Below are positions 26,198 through 34,072 of a stretch of 40,888 nucleotides of DNA, piece after piece (within the stretch, counting starts at the first letter, position 1; each line of letters begins with the position of its first letter). The notes under the pieces were generated by a model, which was given only the letters and a program-made list of their open reading frames with translations, was not told the DNA's origin and did no database searches. The position numbers were made by a program, and so were the translations under genes. Source of the stretch: JAVVTR01 sp036653535 (GTDB lineage Bacteria > Bacteroidota > Bacteroidia > Bacteroidales > P3); contig JAVVTR010000020.1 of NCBI GenBank assembly GCA_036653535.1, forward strand, positions 1 through 40,888, given 5' to 3'.

Positions 26198-27325
26198 ATG
26201 AGATTTATAATCAACAGTCAAATACTACTTAAAAACCTACAGTCTATAGGTGGAGTAGTGGTTACCAATAACGCATTACCCATTTTAGGAAATTATTTAT
26301 TTATTCTTAAAGAAAAAGAGCTGACCTTGGTTGGATCGGATTTAGAAACGACCATGATGGTAAGTATGAGCTTGGAAGAAGCAAGCCAAGAAGGTCGCGT
26401 GGCTATTCCATCAAAAATTCTTATGGAAACGCTCAAAACTTTTCCAGATATTCCTTTGATATTTAACATTGATGCAGAAAATTTCGGAGTAGAAATTACT
26501 GCCGGAGATGGAAAATACAAGTTAGCGGGTGAAAATCCAGAATCCTATCCTGAAATTCCCATGGCGGAAGGTTCGGTAGTAAAGACAGAAATAAGTTCTT
26601 CTGTCTTAGTTAATGCGATAAGCAAAACTCTTTTTGCTACAGGCAACGATTCTTTACGTCCGGTTATGTCGGGCGTTTTCTTTGAATTAACCCCTGAAAA
26701 CCTTACGTTTGTAGCTACCGATGCACATAAACTGGTGCGCTATCGTCGTATGGATGCCAAATCGGAACATACCGGTAGCTTTATTGTTCCCAAAAAATCG
26801 CTCTTACAAATAAAAAACATACTATCTGGACGCAAGGAAGAAATTAGTATTAGTTTGGAATACAACGAAACCAATGTCTTTTTCTCTTTCGAACAAGTGC
26901 GAGCAGTTTGTCGTTTAATAGATGGAAAATATCCTAATTATGAGGCGGTTATACCTACAGAAAACCCTAATAAACTAAACATAGATCGGCTTACCTTTTT
27001 AAATTGTATTCGGCGGGTTTCTATTTATGCGAACCAATCGGTTCCTCAAGCTCGTTTGAAATTTAACGGAAAAGAATTGATCGTTACTGCGGAGGATGTT
27101 GATTGTGCCAATGAAGCAAAGGAACGATTGCTGTGTCAGTATGAAGGGGAACCCATGGAAATAGGATTTAATTCAAAGTTTTTCATGGAAATGCTAAGCA
27201 ATATAGATACCGAAGAGGTTTGTGTAGAAATGTCGCAACCCAGTAGGGCAGGATTGATTCTTCCTGTAGGAAACCCTAACGAGAAGGAAGATATTCTGAT
27301 GTTGGTGATGCCAGTTATGTTGTAA
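26198..27325 (+). CDS. dnaN: DNA polymerase III subunit beta (sliding clamp)
   Basis: 375 residues, three-domain clamp. Recognisable blocks are LPILGNYLFILKEKELTLVGSDLETTMM, AIPSKILMETLKTFPD, DSLRPVMSGVFFELTPENLTFVATDAHKLVRYR, the region RAVCRLIDGKYPNYEAVIPTENPNKL, and the end LILPVGNPNEKEDILMLVMPVML. It forms a ring dimer that tethers the replicative polymerase. The gene is not next to dnaA or gyrB here; it follows the GldFG block and has its own promoter. Confidence 0.97.
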   Translation: MRFIINSQILLKNLQSIGGVVVTNNALPILGNYLFILKEKELTLVGSDLETTMMVSMSLEEASQEGRVAIPSKILMETLKTFPDIPLIFNIDAENFGVEITAGDGKYKLAGENPESYPEIPMAEGSVVKTEISSSVLVNAISKTLFATGNDSLRPVMSGVFFELTPENLTFVATDAHKLVRYRRMDAKSEHTGSFIVPKKSLLQIKNILSGRKEEISISLEYNETNVFFSFEQVRAVCRLIDGKYPNYEAVIPTENPNKLNIDRLTFLNCIRRVSIYANQSVPQARLKFNGKELIVTAEDVDCANEAKERLLCQYEGEPMEIGFNSKFFMEMLSNIDTEEVCVEMSQPSRAGLILPVGNPNEKEDILMLVMPVML

Positions 27326-27434
27326 TATTTGTAGCATGGTAGCATGGTAACATCTATGGTAGCCATCCAAGAAAAGCAACGAACTTCTCTAAGTGTAAAA
27401 AAGAAATTGTATAACTATTTAAAAATTCTAAAAT

Positions 27435-27656
27435 ATGGCAAAAGTAAAAGGAGAAATTGTAATTGACAAGGAAAAGTGCAAAGGCTGTGAAGTTTGTACT
27501 TCGGTTTGTCCTACTCAAACAATTGGTATGTCGAAAGAAGTGAACAAAAAAGGGTATCATTTTGCAATGATGATTGCAGATACTTGTATTGGCTGTGCTT
27601 CTTGCGGAATGGTTTGCCCCGATGGGGTTATTACCGTATATAAAGCAAAAGAATAA
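27435..27656 (+). CDS. 2x[4Fe-4S] ferredoxin subunit of 2-oxoacid:ferredoxin oxidoreductase
   Basis: 73 residues with two ferredoxin clusters: C15, C18, C21, C25 in CKGCEVCTSVCP and C51, C54, C57, C61 in CIGCASCGMVCP. It is the delta (KorD/VorD-like) subunit that takes electrons from the thiamine-bound intermediate. First of four tightly arranged genes (25-, 8- and 55-base gaps) whose products form the complex. I could not identify a strong promoter in the 109 bases after dnaN; a 9-base tandem repeat (tagcatggtagcatggtaac, near 27333-27351) lies there. Confidence 0.93.
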   Translation: MAKVKGEIVIDKEKCKGCEVCTSVCPTQTIGMSKEVNKKGYHFAMMIADTCIGCASCGMVCPDGVITVYKAKE

Positions 27657-27681
27657 TTAACAAAATAAAATAAAAAAAGTA

Positions 27682-28758
27682 ATGGAAGAATTACGTTTAA
27701 TGAAAGGGAACGAGGCCTTTGCGGAAGCTGCGATTCGTGCCGGGTGTGACGGTTATTTCGGATATCCTATTACTCCTCAATCTGAGGTAATGGAATATTT
27801 GATGCGGGAACGCCCCGAAAAGCGTACCGGAATGATTGTTTTGCAAGCCGAAAGTGAATTGGCCGCCATTAACATGGTTTATGGTGGAGGTGCTTGTGGA
27901 AAAAGAGTGGTTACCTCTTCCTCTAGTCCCGGATTTAGTTTAAAACAAGAAGGTATTTCTTATATGGCAGGAGCCGAATTACCTTGCCTTATATTAAACG
28001 TGGTACGTGGCGGTCCCGGTTTAGGAACCATACAACCAGCTCAATCTGATTACTTTCAATCTACTAAGGGTGGTGGACACGGAGATTATCGTTTAATTGT
28101 ATTAGCTCCTTCTTCGGTACAAGAAATGGCCGATTTTGTAGCTTTAGGATTTGATTTATCTTTTAAATATCGTATGCCAGCTTTAATCCTATCGGATGGA
28201 GTTATTGGGCAAATGATGGAAAAAGTGGTATTACCCGAACAACGTCCTCGTTTTACAGAAGCAGAAATTCGTAAAAACACTCCTTGGGCAACCGTAGGAA
28301 AAACGCCAGATCGGGAGCATAATATTATTACCTCTTTAGATTTGGATGCCTCTCGTCAAGAAAAGCATGTACTACATTTGCAAGAAAAATATGCAATGGT
28401 AGAAAAGAACGAAGTCCGTTTCGAAAAGATCCAATGTGAAGATGCCGACTATATTTTGGTGGCCTATGGTTCCAGTGCTCGTATTTGTCAAAAGGCAGTA
28501 GATTTGCTTCGTGCTAAAGGCTTAAAAGTTGGTTTATTACGATTAATTACCTTATTCCCATTCCCCAAAAACGAAATTGCAGCTCTATCCGAAAAGGTAA
28601 AAGGCTTTATGTCGGTAGAAATGAGTTTGGGCCAAATGGTGGAAGATGTTCGCTTGGCTGTGAACGGAAAAGTTAAAGTGGAGTTCTTTGGAAGAGTGGG
28701 AGGTATTATACCTTCTCCCGACGAAGTGGTTCGCGCAGTGGAAACAAAATTATTATAG
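27682..28758 (+). CDS. vorB: 2-oxoacid:ferredoxin oxidoreductase, alpha subunit (VorB/KorA type)
   Basis: 358 residues. The N-terminal pyrimidine-binding-type domain starts LMKGNEAFAEAAIRAGCDGYFGYPITPQSEVMEYL, then ESELAAINMVYGGGACGKRVVTSSSSPGFSLKQEGISYMAGAELPCLILNVVRGGPGLGT. A transketolase C-terminal-like domain ends the protein. In Bacteroidales this protein is usually annotated as the VorB subunit of 3-methyl-2-oxobutanoate:ferredoxin oxidoreductase, but 2-oxoglutarate (Kor) is an equally possible substrate; substrate choice cannot be read from the sequence. The complex makes acyl-CoA, CO2 and reduced ferredoxin, pointing to anaerobic metabolism. It precedes the TPP-binding subunit by 8 bases. 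Confidence 0.92.
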   Translation: MEELRLMKGNEAFAEAAIRAGCDGYFGYPITPQSEVMEYLMRERPEKRTGMIVLQAESELAAINMVYGGGACGKRVVTSSSSPGFSLKQEGISYMAGAELPCLILNVVRGGPGLGTIQPAQSDYFQSTKGGGHGDYRLIVLAPSSVQEMADFVALGFDLSFKYRMPALILSDGVIGQMMEKVVLPEQRPRFTEAEIRKNTPWATVGKTPDREHNIITSLDLDASRQEKHVLHLQEKYAMVEKNEVRFEKIQCEDADYILVAYGSSARICQKAVDLLRAKGLKVGLLRLITLFPFPKNEIAALSEKVKGFMSVEMSLGQMVEDVRLAVNGKVKVEFFGRVGGIIPSPDEVVRAVETKLL

Positions 28759-28766
28759 GAGGTTGT

Positions 28767-29540
28767 ATGTCATCAAATATTTGCACACCAGAAAATTTAG
28801 TGTATAAGAAAACCCCACTTATGACCGATAAGGTTTTAAGTTATTGCCCGGGTTGTGGTCACGGAACCATTCATCGTACTTTGATGGAAGTAGTGGATGA
28901 AATGGGTTTACAGGATAAAACCATTGGTATTGCACCAGTAGGATGTTCTGTATTAGCCTATGATTTTATGAATATAGATATGCAGCAAGCGGCTCACGGA
29001 CGTGCGCCAGCGTTGGCAACGGCGGTTAAACGTCTTATGCCGGAAAAGTTTGTCTTTACCTATCAGGGAGATGGAGACTTAGCCGCTATAGGTACCGCAG
29101 AAACCATACATTGCTGTAATCGAGGCGAAAACATTTTAATCATTTTTGTAAATAATGCTATTTATGGAATGACCGGCGGTCAAATGGCTCCTACTACCTT
29201 GGAAGACATGAAAACGGCTACCTCTCCCTATGGTAGAGATGTTCATAACGTAGGTTATCCTCTTCGTATTACAGAAATGGTTGCTCCTCTGAATGGCGTG
29301 TACAATTGTTCTCGTCACTCGGTTCATTCGCCGGCTAATGTTCGTCGTTTGAAGAAAGCTATTCGTAAAGGATTGGAAGATCAGGCTGCTAATAAGGGAC
29401 TTACTTTTATAGAAGTAGTTTCTAATTGCAATTCCGGTTGGAAAATGACCCCGCTACAAGCTAATAAATGGATGACCGAGAATGTCTTCGCTTATTTTGA
29501 GTTAGGAGATATTAAGATGGACGGAAAAATGCTTAAATAA
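28767..29540 (+). CDS. 2-oxoacid:ferredoxin oxidoreductase, beta (thiamine pyrophosphate) subunit
   Basis: 257 residues. The TPP/Mg-binding signature runs from FTYQGDGDLAAIGTAETIH to VNNAIYGMTGGQMAPTT (GDG at about 98-100 and NNAIYGMTGGQ). The N-terminal SYCPGCGHGTIHRTL and the cluster-proximal VGCSVLAYDF are typical of KorB/VorA. It holds the thiamine cofactor where the 2-oxoacid is decarboxylated. An in-frame ATG at 28767 follows the alpha stop by 8 bases with an aggaggttg sequence just ahead, one of the few clear Shine-Dalgarno-like sites in the window. Confidence 0.93.
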   Translation: MSSNICTPENLVYKKTPLMTDKVLSYCPGCGHGTIHRTLMEVVDEMGLQDKTIGIAPVGCSVLAYDFMNIDMQQAAHGRAPALATAVKRLMPEKFVFTYQGDGDLAAIGTAETIHCCNRGENILIIFVNNAIYGMTGGQMAPTTLEDMKTATSPYGRDVHNVGYPLRITEMVAPLNGVYNCSRHSVHSPANVRRLKKAIRKGLEDQAANKGLTFIEVVSNCNSGWKMTPLQANKWMTENVFAYFELGDIKMDGKMLK

Positions 29541-29595
29541 ATTGTAAAACGTTATTCTTGCGCTTTAGCTAAAGGATAACTTAAATAAAAAAAAT

Positions 29596-30147
29596 ATGAC
29601 AGAAGAAATCATTATAGCAGGATTCGGCGGACAGGGCGTGTTGTCTTTAGGTAAAATTTTGGCTTATTCCGGAGTTATGGAAAACAAGGAAGTAAGTTGG
29701 ATGCCCTCTTATGGTCCGGAAATGCGTGGAGGTACTGCCAATGTATCGGTAGTAATTAGCGATGAAAGAATATCCTCTCCCGTAATTAATCAATTTGATA
29801 CGGCCATTATATTAAACCAGCAGTCTTTAGATAAATTTGAAAACGACGTAAAACCTGGTGGCTATCTTATTTATGATCCCAATGGCATTACTCGTCATCC
29901 AGAACGTAAAGATATAAATATCTATACGATAGAAGCGAATGATGCGGCTAATAAATTAGGAATGAGTAAAGTGTTCAATATGATAGTATTGGGTGGTTTT
30001 TTAAAGGTAAAACCTTTGATTCAGCCCGAATTTATTCACAAGGGTTTGGAAAAATCTTTACCAGCTCGTCATCACGCTATGATTCCGGAGAATGAAAAAG
30101 CAATTGAATTGGGTAAAACTTTGATCCAAGAAGTGCATAAAGCATAA
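29596..30147 (+). CDS. 2-oxoacid:ferredoxin oxidoreductase, gamma subunit
   Basis: 183 residues. IIIAGFGGQGVLSLGKILAYSGVMENKEVSWMPSYGPEMRGGTANVSVVISDERISSP is the standard gamma-domain N-terminus, with the GFGGQG glycine motif and the PEMRGG turn. It completes the four-subunit set ferredoxin-alpha-beta-gamma. It follows the beta gene by 55 bases, a gap without a promoter match, and is closed by a strong terminator at 30212. Confidence 0.93.
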   Translation: MTEEIIIAGFGGQGVLSLGKILAYSGVMENKEVSWMPSYGPEMRGGTANVSVVISDERISSPVINQFDTAIILNQQSLDKFENDVKPGGYLIYDPNGITRHPERKDINIYTIEANDAANKLGMSKVFNMIVLGGFLKVKPLIQPEFIHKGLEKSLPARHHAMIPENEKAIELGKTLIQEVHKA

Positions 30148-30211
30148 TTGCCAAGTGATCTAATTTTAGACTGTTACTAAATAGAAAAGATCGCTTTTCT
30201 ATATGCTACCT

Positions 30212-30245
30212 AAAAGTCGCCTTGTTTGTTTACAAGGCGACTTTT
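30212..30245 (+). terminator. Terminator after the 2-oxoacid oxidoreductase operon
   Basis: aaaagtcgccttgt (30212-30225) pairs perfectly with acaaggcgactttt (30232-30245), 14 bp around a 6-base loop, followed by more T. It separates this operon from the TolC-like operon. The remaining gap to 30512 holds only AT-rich sequence, a 12-bp palindrome (30348-30359) and the next promoter. Confidence 0.9.
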
Positions 30246-30406
30246 TTTATGGGTACCGTGCACGACACACATAAAAAAAGGAGGAAAACTTTTCTCCTAT
30301 CCATGGTTACGATAACAAAAAGGTAAATAAAGGAAACATTTTTGTATTAGCTATAGCTATCCCTATAGTAGCCATATAAAATGCTAAAAAATGTTGTTGG
30401 TAATAG

Positions 30407-30437
30407 TTTTATATTATATATATTTGATGTACCTTTG
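30407..30437 (+). promoter_or_regulatory. Promoter of the four-gene TolC/HlyD/zinc-ribbon/GT2 operon
   Basis: TACCTTTG at 30430-30437 matches the -7 consensus; TTTT at 30407-30410 is one base from TTTG, with a 19-base spacer. The leader to the ATG at 30512 is about 70 bases. No other promoter match is apparent between the four genes. Confidence 0.65.
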
Positions 30438-30511
30438 CTATGCTTATATTACGCTATGTTTTAATTGTTTTAACACTTAAAAGAAAAAGAGTAGAATTCA
30501 GACTATTTAAG

Positions 30512-32983
30512 ATGATAAAAAGAAAAATCTTGCTTTCTCAGTGTTTGCTATTTTGTTTTTTACAGCTTGTTTGTGTTGGGAATGCGCAAAACGATAACAA
30601 GAATATTTTTTCTTTGGAGAAAGAGGTTTCTACAGGAGAAGTAGAAAAATTGGATCAACTTATTCGTAAAACCAACGCCTACGAATTTAATTTAAATAAA
30701 AATATTAGTCTTGTAAAACGAACCTGTTTGCGATTAGATAGTGCTTTCTACTATTATTTTATACCCGATGTTCCTGCATCTACTAATCTTTCTTGGCATT
30801 TTGAAGCCGGTAAGGATTCCGTATATACGGTCTTGGAAAATAAAATTTTTCATGAAATGAAAGCAGCGAAACATCAAACCGGCTTGGAGGTTCAACTTTC
30901 TTATCTTTATAATTTTAACGACTGGTCGGTAGATGAAAACGATTTGTATTATCGTAATCGCGCACAAGCTACTTTGGAATGGAATGTAATAAATAGCGGA
31001 CTTATAAAAGGAGCAAAAGAGAGTAAAATTGCAGCATGGAATGGAAAGATAGATAAAGAAAAATTAGATAGGAACACTCTTTTGTTATATAAAGAAGAAA
31101 AAACAAAAGAGATAGATACGTTTTATTACGAAAAGTTTTACCAGTTTTATTATATGAAAACGAACATTAATAAAATCATGGTGGAGATATATGCCGATTT
31201 ATTTAAATATTCCATAATACCATTAGATGAATTAGTTGCTCAATATTCTTTGCAGTTAAATAGTGATACTAAACTAAACCTCTATCGGCAAAAGCTCAGT
31301 GCACGAATAACAGCCCTTGCTAAGGATACTCTCCTCCAAAAGGGGGATGACAAGTTTGATATTTTGGGTCAAACACGACATTTATTGGAGCATTATTTAA
31401 AAATAGATCCTGTGCTTTTTAAATCTTTGGTAAGAAGGCAAATAGACTCTACTTCTCCTTATGACTATAAGGCACAAATTTGCAAGGAAAATGCAAAGAA
31501 TGCGTATTTAGAACAAATGAAGATAGCCCCCATATTAAGATATCAATACCTTACCTATCCGCAAAACATACCCTCTAAAAACAGTTTTAGTGTGGGAATA
31601 AATCTTTCTCTTCCTATAAGCTTTGAGGCGGTTAAAAAGAAACAAGCTTGGCTGGAAGAGGCCGAAATACAATTATATCACAAATCTCAGTTGTATGTGG
31701 ACGCAGAAGAGAAGATGGATAAAGTTCTTTTGAAAGAAAATTCTCTTATTTTGGATCTACAAAAGCAGTTTAGTTTAATTAATGGGTTAAGGCGTAGTAT
31801 AGCGCAGCAAATGTGTAAATTGGCACTCACTCCCTCCGATATAGATTATATACGTTTGCTTAAATTGCATTTTAATTTAATAGATTGTCTTATAGCTATT
31901 ACCGATCTACATTATCAACTTTCACAAAATTTATTAGATGCTTTTGTATTAACAGGAGGCGCTGCCGTACAAAATTATACAACCATAGAAAATTTTTCCT
32001 TATTAGACAATATGTTTAAATTTCCTATATCTCTACATATGCACGAAAATTACAAAGCTTCCTCTGCGGAAGAGTTATCGTCCATTCCTTTTAATAGGCA
32101 GGCTTCTACGGTGTATTTATCTATGGAAAACCGAATTCAAGATACCGCTTTTTATGATGCTTTTTTTAAATATGCACAATATTATGGATATAAGGTAATT
32201 GCAACTGTTTCCAATCTAAAATGGTTAAACTATAACGAAGAGCAAATACGCACCGCCTTAGAACCCTATAAGAGATACATCTATATTTCCGGCATTGATT
32301 TAGCACAACAATTCGAACAAATTCCGGATTTCTTCTTGAAATATCCCCATTATGTGGCTCTGTGGGTAAAAGAGGTAGAGTATGTTCGTAAATGGTGCAA
32401 GGAAAATAATAAAGCATTATATGGAACCGTTTCTTTACCTTTTTCCAACGCAATTTTAACCCAATTGGATACCCTTTTCGATAAAACCATATTTAGAGCC
32501 TATGGTCTATCGGAAGAACGTTTATTTGCTGAATTAGATAGATTAGAAGAAGAGGTAGTTTTAAAGAAACCTTTAGATGTAAGTATTCGCCCAGAAGATT
32601 ATCCCGAACGCTGGGAGAGTATAAAGGATAGTATTTATAAAAAATATAAAAAAATAGGATTATGTATTAATTCTTTGGAAACCTTGGAAATGATTAATCT
32701 TTTTCATCCAAAAATAGAGCAAAAGTTGGAAACCTATGTTTATTGCTACTATATTGTATTTCATTCCTTTTTAAGTTTGAAAGAAACTAATTATTATTTT
32801 TCTTTATTAAAAACAAAATATGCTTCCAAAGTAATAGAAAACACGCCTAATGAAGATTCTCAATCTTTTTATAAAATTGTTGTGGGACCATTTCTAACGG
32901 AACAAGCCGCTCGTTACGAATTATCCCGATTAATACGGGATACTAGATATCTTGTCAATCAAAGTAAAATGTTAAAGAAGTAA
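30512..32983 (+). CDS. Outer-membrane TolC-like protein with alpha/beta region and C-terminal SPOR domain
   Basis: 823 residues from the ATG at 30512; the frame is open upstream to 30440, but only this start gives a proper signal peptide (MIKRKILLSQCLLFCF...NAQ). Residues to about 500 resemble an outer-membrane efflux (TolC) protein: long coiled helices (AKESKIAAWNGKIDKEKLDRN, KKKQAWLEEAEIQLYHKSQLY, LILDLQKQFSLINGLRRSI) between strand pairs such as NRAQATLEWNVINSGLI and NSFSVGINLSLPIS. About 505-735 alternates strands and helices (STVYLSMEN, YKVIATVSN, RYIYISGID, YVALWVKEVEYVRKWC), perhaps a TIM-barrel-like fold. The last 80 residues fit a SPOR domain (YYIVFHSFLSLKETNYYFSLL ... FYKIVVGPFLTEQAARYELSRLI), which binds stripped peptidoglycan glycan. 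The domain order is unusual. First of a tight operon with an HlyD-like adaptor and a GT2 synthase. Confidence 0.72.
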   Translation: MIKRKILLSQCLLFCFLQLVCVGNAQNDNKNIFSLEKEVSTGEVEKLDQLIRKTNAYEFNLNKNISLVKRTCLRLDSAFYYYFIPDVPASTNLSWHFEAGKDSVYTVLENKIFHEMKAAKHQTGLEVQLSYLYNFNDWSVDENDLYYRNRAQATLEWNVINSGLIKGAKESKIAAWNGKIDKEKLDRNTLLLYKEEKTKEIDTFYYEKFYQFYYMKTNINKIMVEIYADLFKYSIIPLDELVAQYSLQLNSDTKLNLYRQKLSARITALAKDTLLQKGDDKFDILGQTRHLLEHYLKIDPVLFKSLVRRQIDSTSPYDYKAQICKENAKNAYLEQMKIAPILRYQYLTYPQNIPSKNSFSVGINLSLPISFEAVKKKQAWLEEAEIQLYHKSQLYVDAEEKMDKVLLKENSLILDLQKQFSLINGLRRSIAQQMCKLALTPSDIDYIRLLKLHFNLIDCLIAITDLHYQLSQNLLDAFVLTGGAAVQNYTTIENFSLLDNMFKFPISLHMHENYKASSAEELSSIPFNRQASTVYLSMENRIQDTAFYDAFFKYAQYYGYKVIATVSNLKWLNYNEEQIRTALEPYKRYIYISGIDLAQQFEQIPDFFLKYPHYVALWVKEVEYVRKWCKENNKALYGTVSLPFSNAILTQLDTLFDKTIFRAYGLSEERLFAELDRLEEEVVLKKPLDVSIRPEDYPERWESIKDSIYKKYKKIGLCINSLETLEMINLFHPKIEQKLETYVYCYYIVFHSFLSLKETNYYFSLLKTKYASKVIENTPNEDSQSFYKIVVGPFLTEQAARYELSRLIRDTRYLVNQSKMLKK

Positions 32984-32991
32984 AACAATCA

Positions 32992-34062
32992 ATGAGAATA
33001 TTTTCTTATAAACGTCAGATAGATCCATTTCAAAACATCTTTACGAAAGAAAAGAAAAGGGTTAATATACAGAGATGGATATATATAAGCATTTTTTGTG
33101 TTTTGCTTGTATCCTTAGCCATTTATTTATCCTTAAATATATTTTATGTTCATTTGGATGGAGTTATTACCAGCCCCAATTATCGTTACCGGCTTATGGA
33201 GGACGTGGTAATAACCGATGTGTATGTGAAACCTGGAGATAAGGTAGAAGCCGGCGATATCTTATTTTCTTATATTCCCACGAAAGCTATTTTATCGAGT
33301 AATAATGATATTGAATATTCCTGGATAGATAAAGAAGTATTGTCGATAGAAAAAGAGGTAGAAGAAAGCAATATCCAAAAAAAACATATTAAAAATCAAA
33401 TAATAAGGTTAGAGCAGGAATATACCAATACAAGGAATAAGGCTTTTGTTGGAGTGGCTACGGAAAATGAATTATATCGTATAGAAAAGGAAGTAAACGA
33501 ATATAAACTTCAGCAACAGATTCTTAACTCCCAAATAGAAATGAATGACCTATATTTAGAAAAGTTAAAACGCAATAAATCTATTATAAGAGAAACATTT
33601 CAAAACCCGGGAGAAAAAGCGTACGGAAAAATATCGGAACTTACGGAAAGGGCCGTTAAAAATTATGTGGCTTCTTTTGATGGGGATGTTGTAAATGTCA
33701 ATTTTCAAAGTTGGGAAAATGTATTCAAAGAAGAAAATGTAGTAGAAATAAGACCGGCTTCGGTACAAAGTAGCGATTTACACGTATTGGCTTATGTGCG
33801 TATGTCCGATGTAAGAGATTTACAAACATCGGACACCGTATTGATACAGTGGGGAAATATTTTGAAAAAGAAAGGGGTGGTAGATTTATATATGCTTAAT
33901 TCCGCTCCTCTTCCAAAAGAATTACGACGTCCTTTCGAAACAGAAAAGGAAGTAATGGTAGTTAGAATAAATATATTGGATATGGAAAGTATCCCTGTAG
34001 ATTTGCGCATTAATGGAATTGCCGTACAAATACAAAAATCACGCTTTAAAAAGCAGAAATAA
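32992..34062 (+). CDS. HlyD-like membrane fusion (periplasmic adaptor) protein
   Basis: 356 residues. A basic cytoplasmic tail of about 28 residues and one membrane segment (about 29-50) lead to the periplasm. A biotinyl-lipoyl-type half motif follows (VVITDVYVKPGDKVEAGDILFSY, 72-94), then a long coiled-coil hairpin (about 112-195, rich in Glu, Lys and Ile), the second lipoyl half (VKNYVASFDGDVVNVNFQSW), and a beta-barrel domain (VLAYVRMSDVRDLQTSDTVLIQWG). This is the architecture of adaptors that bridge the inner membrane to a TolC-type channel. It begins 8 bases after the TolC-like gene. No RND, MFS or ABC exporter is encoded nearby; the only inner-membrane partner in the operon is the GT2 synthase. 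I see no PilZ domain, unlike Alg44. Confidence 0.82.
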   Translation: MRIFSYKRQIDPFQNIFTKEKKRVNIQRWIYISIFCVLLVSLAIYLSLNIFYVHLDGVITSPNYRYRLMEDVVITDVYVKPGDKVEAGDILFSYIPTKAILSSNNDIEYSWIDKEVLSIEKEVEESNIQKKHIKNQIIRLEQEYTNTRNKAFVGVATENELYRIEKEVNEYKLQQQILNSQIEMNDLYLEKLKRNKSIIRETFQNPGEKAYGKISELTERAVKNYVASFDGDVVNVNFQSWENVFKEENVVEIRPASVQSSDLHVLAYVRMSDVRDLQTSDTVLIQWGNILKKKGVVDLYMLNSAPLPKELRRPFETEKEVMVVRINILDMESIPVDLRINGIAVQIQKSRFKKQK

Positions 34063-34072
34063 TTAGAGATAT

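Noticed and set aside
27435..30147. Pyruvate:ferredoxin oxidoreductase
   Set aside because: Anaerobic Bacteroidales usually have a single-chain PFOR; the alpha subunit resembles VorB/KorA rather than PorA, although the substrate remains open.
30440..30511. 24-residue N-terminal extension of the TolC-like protein
   Set aside because: The ATG at 30512 gives a proper signal peptide; the extension begins right at the -7 box.
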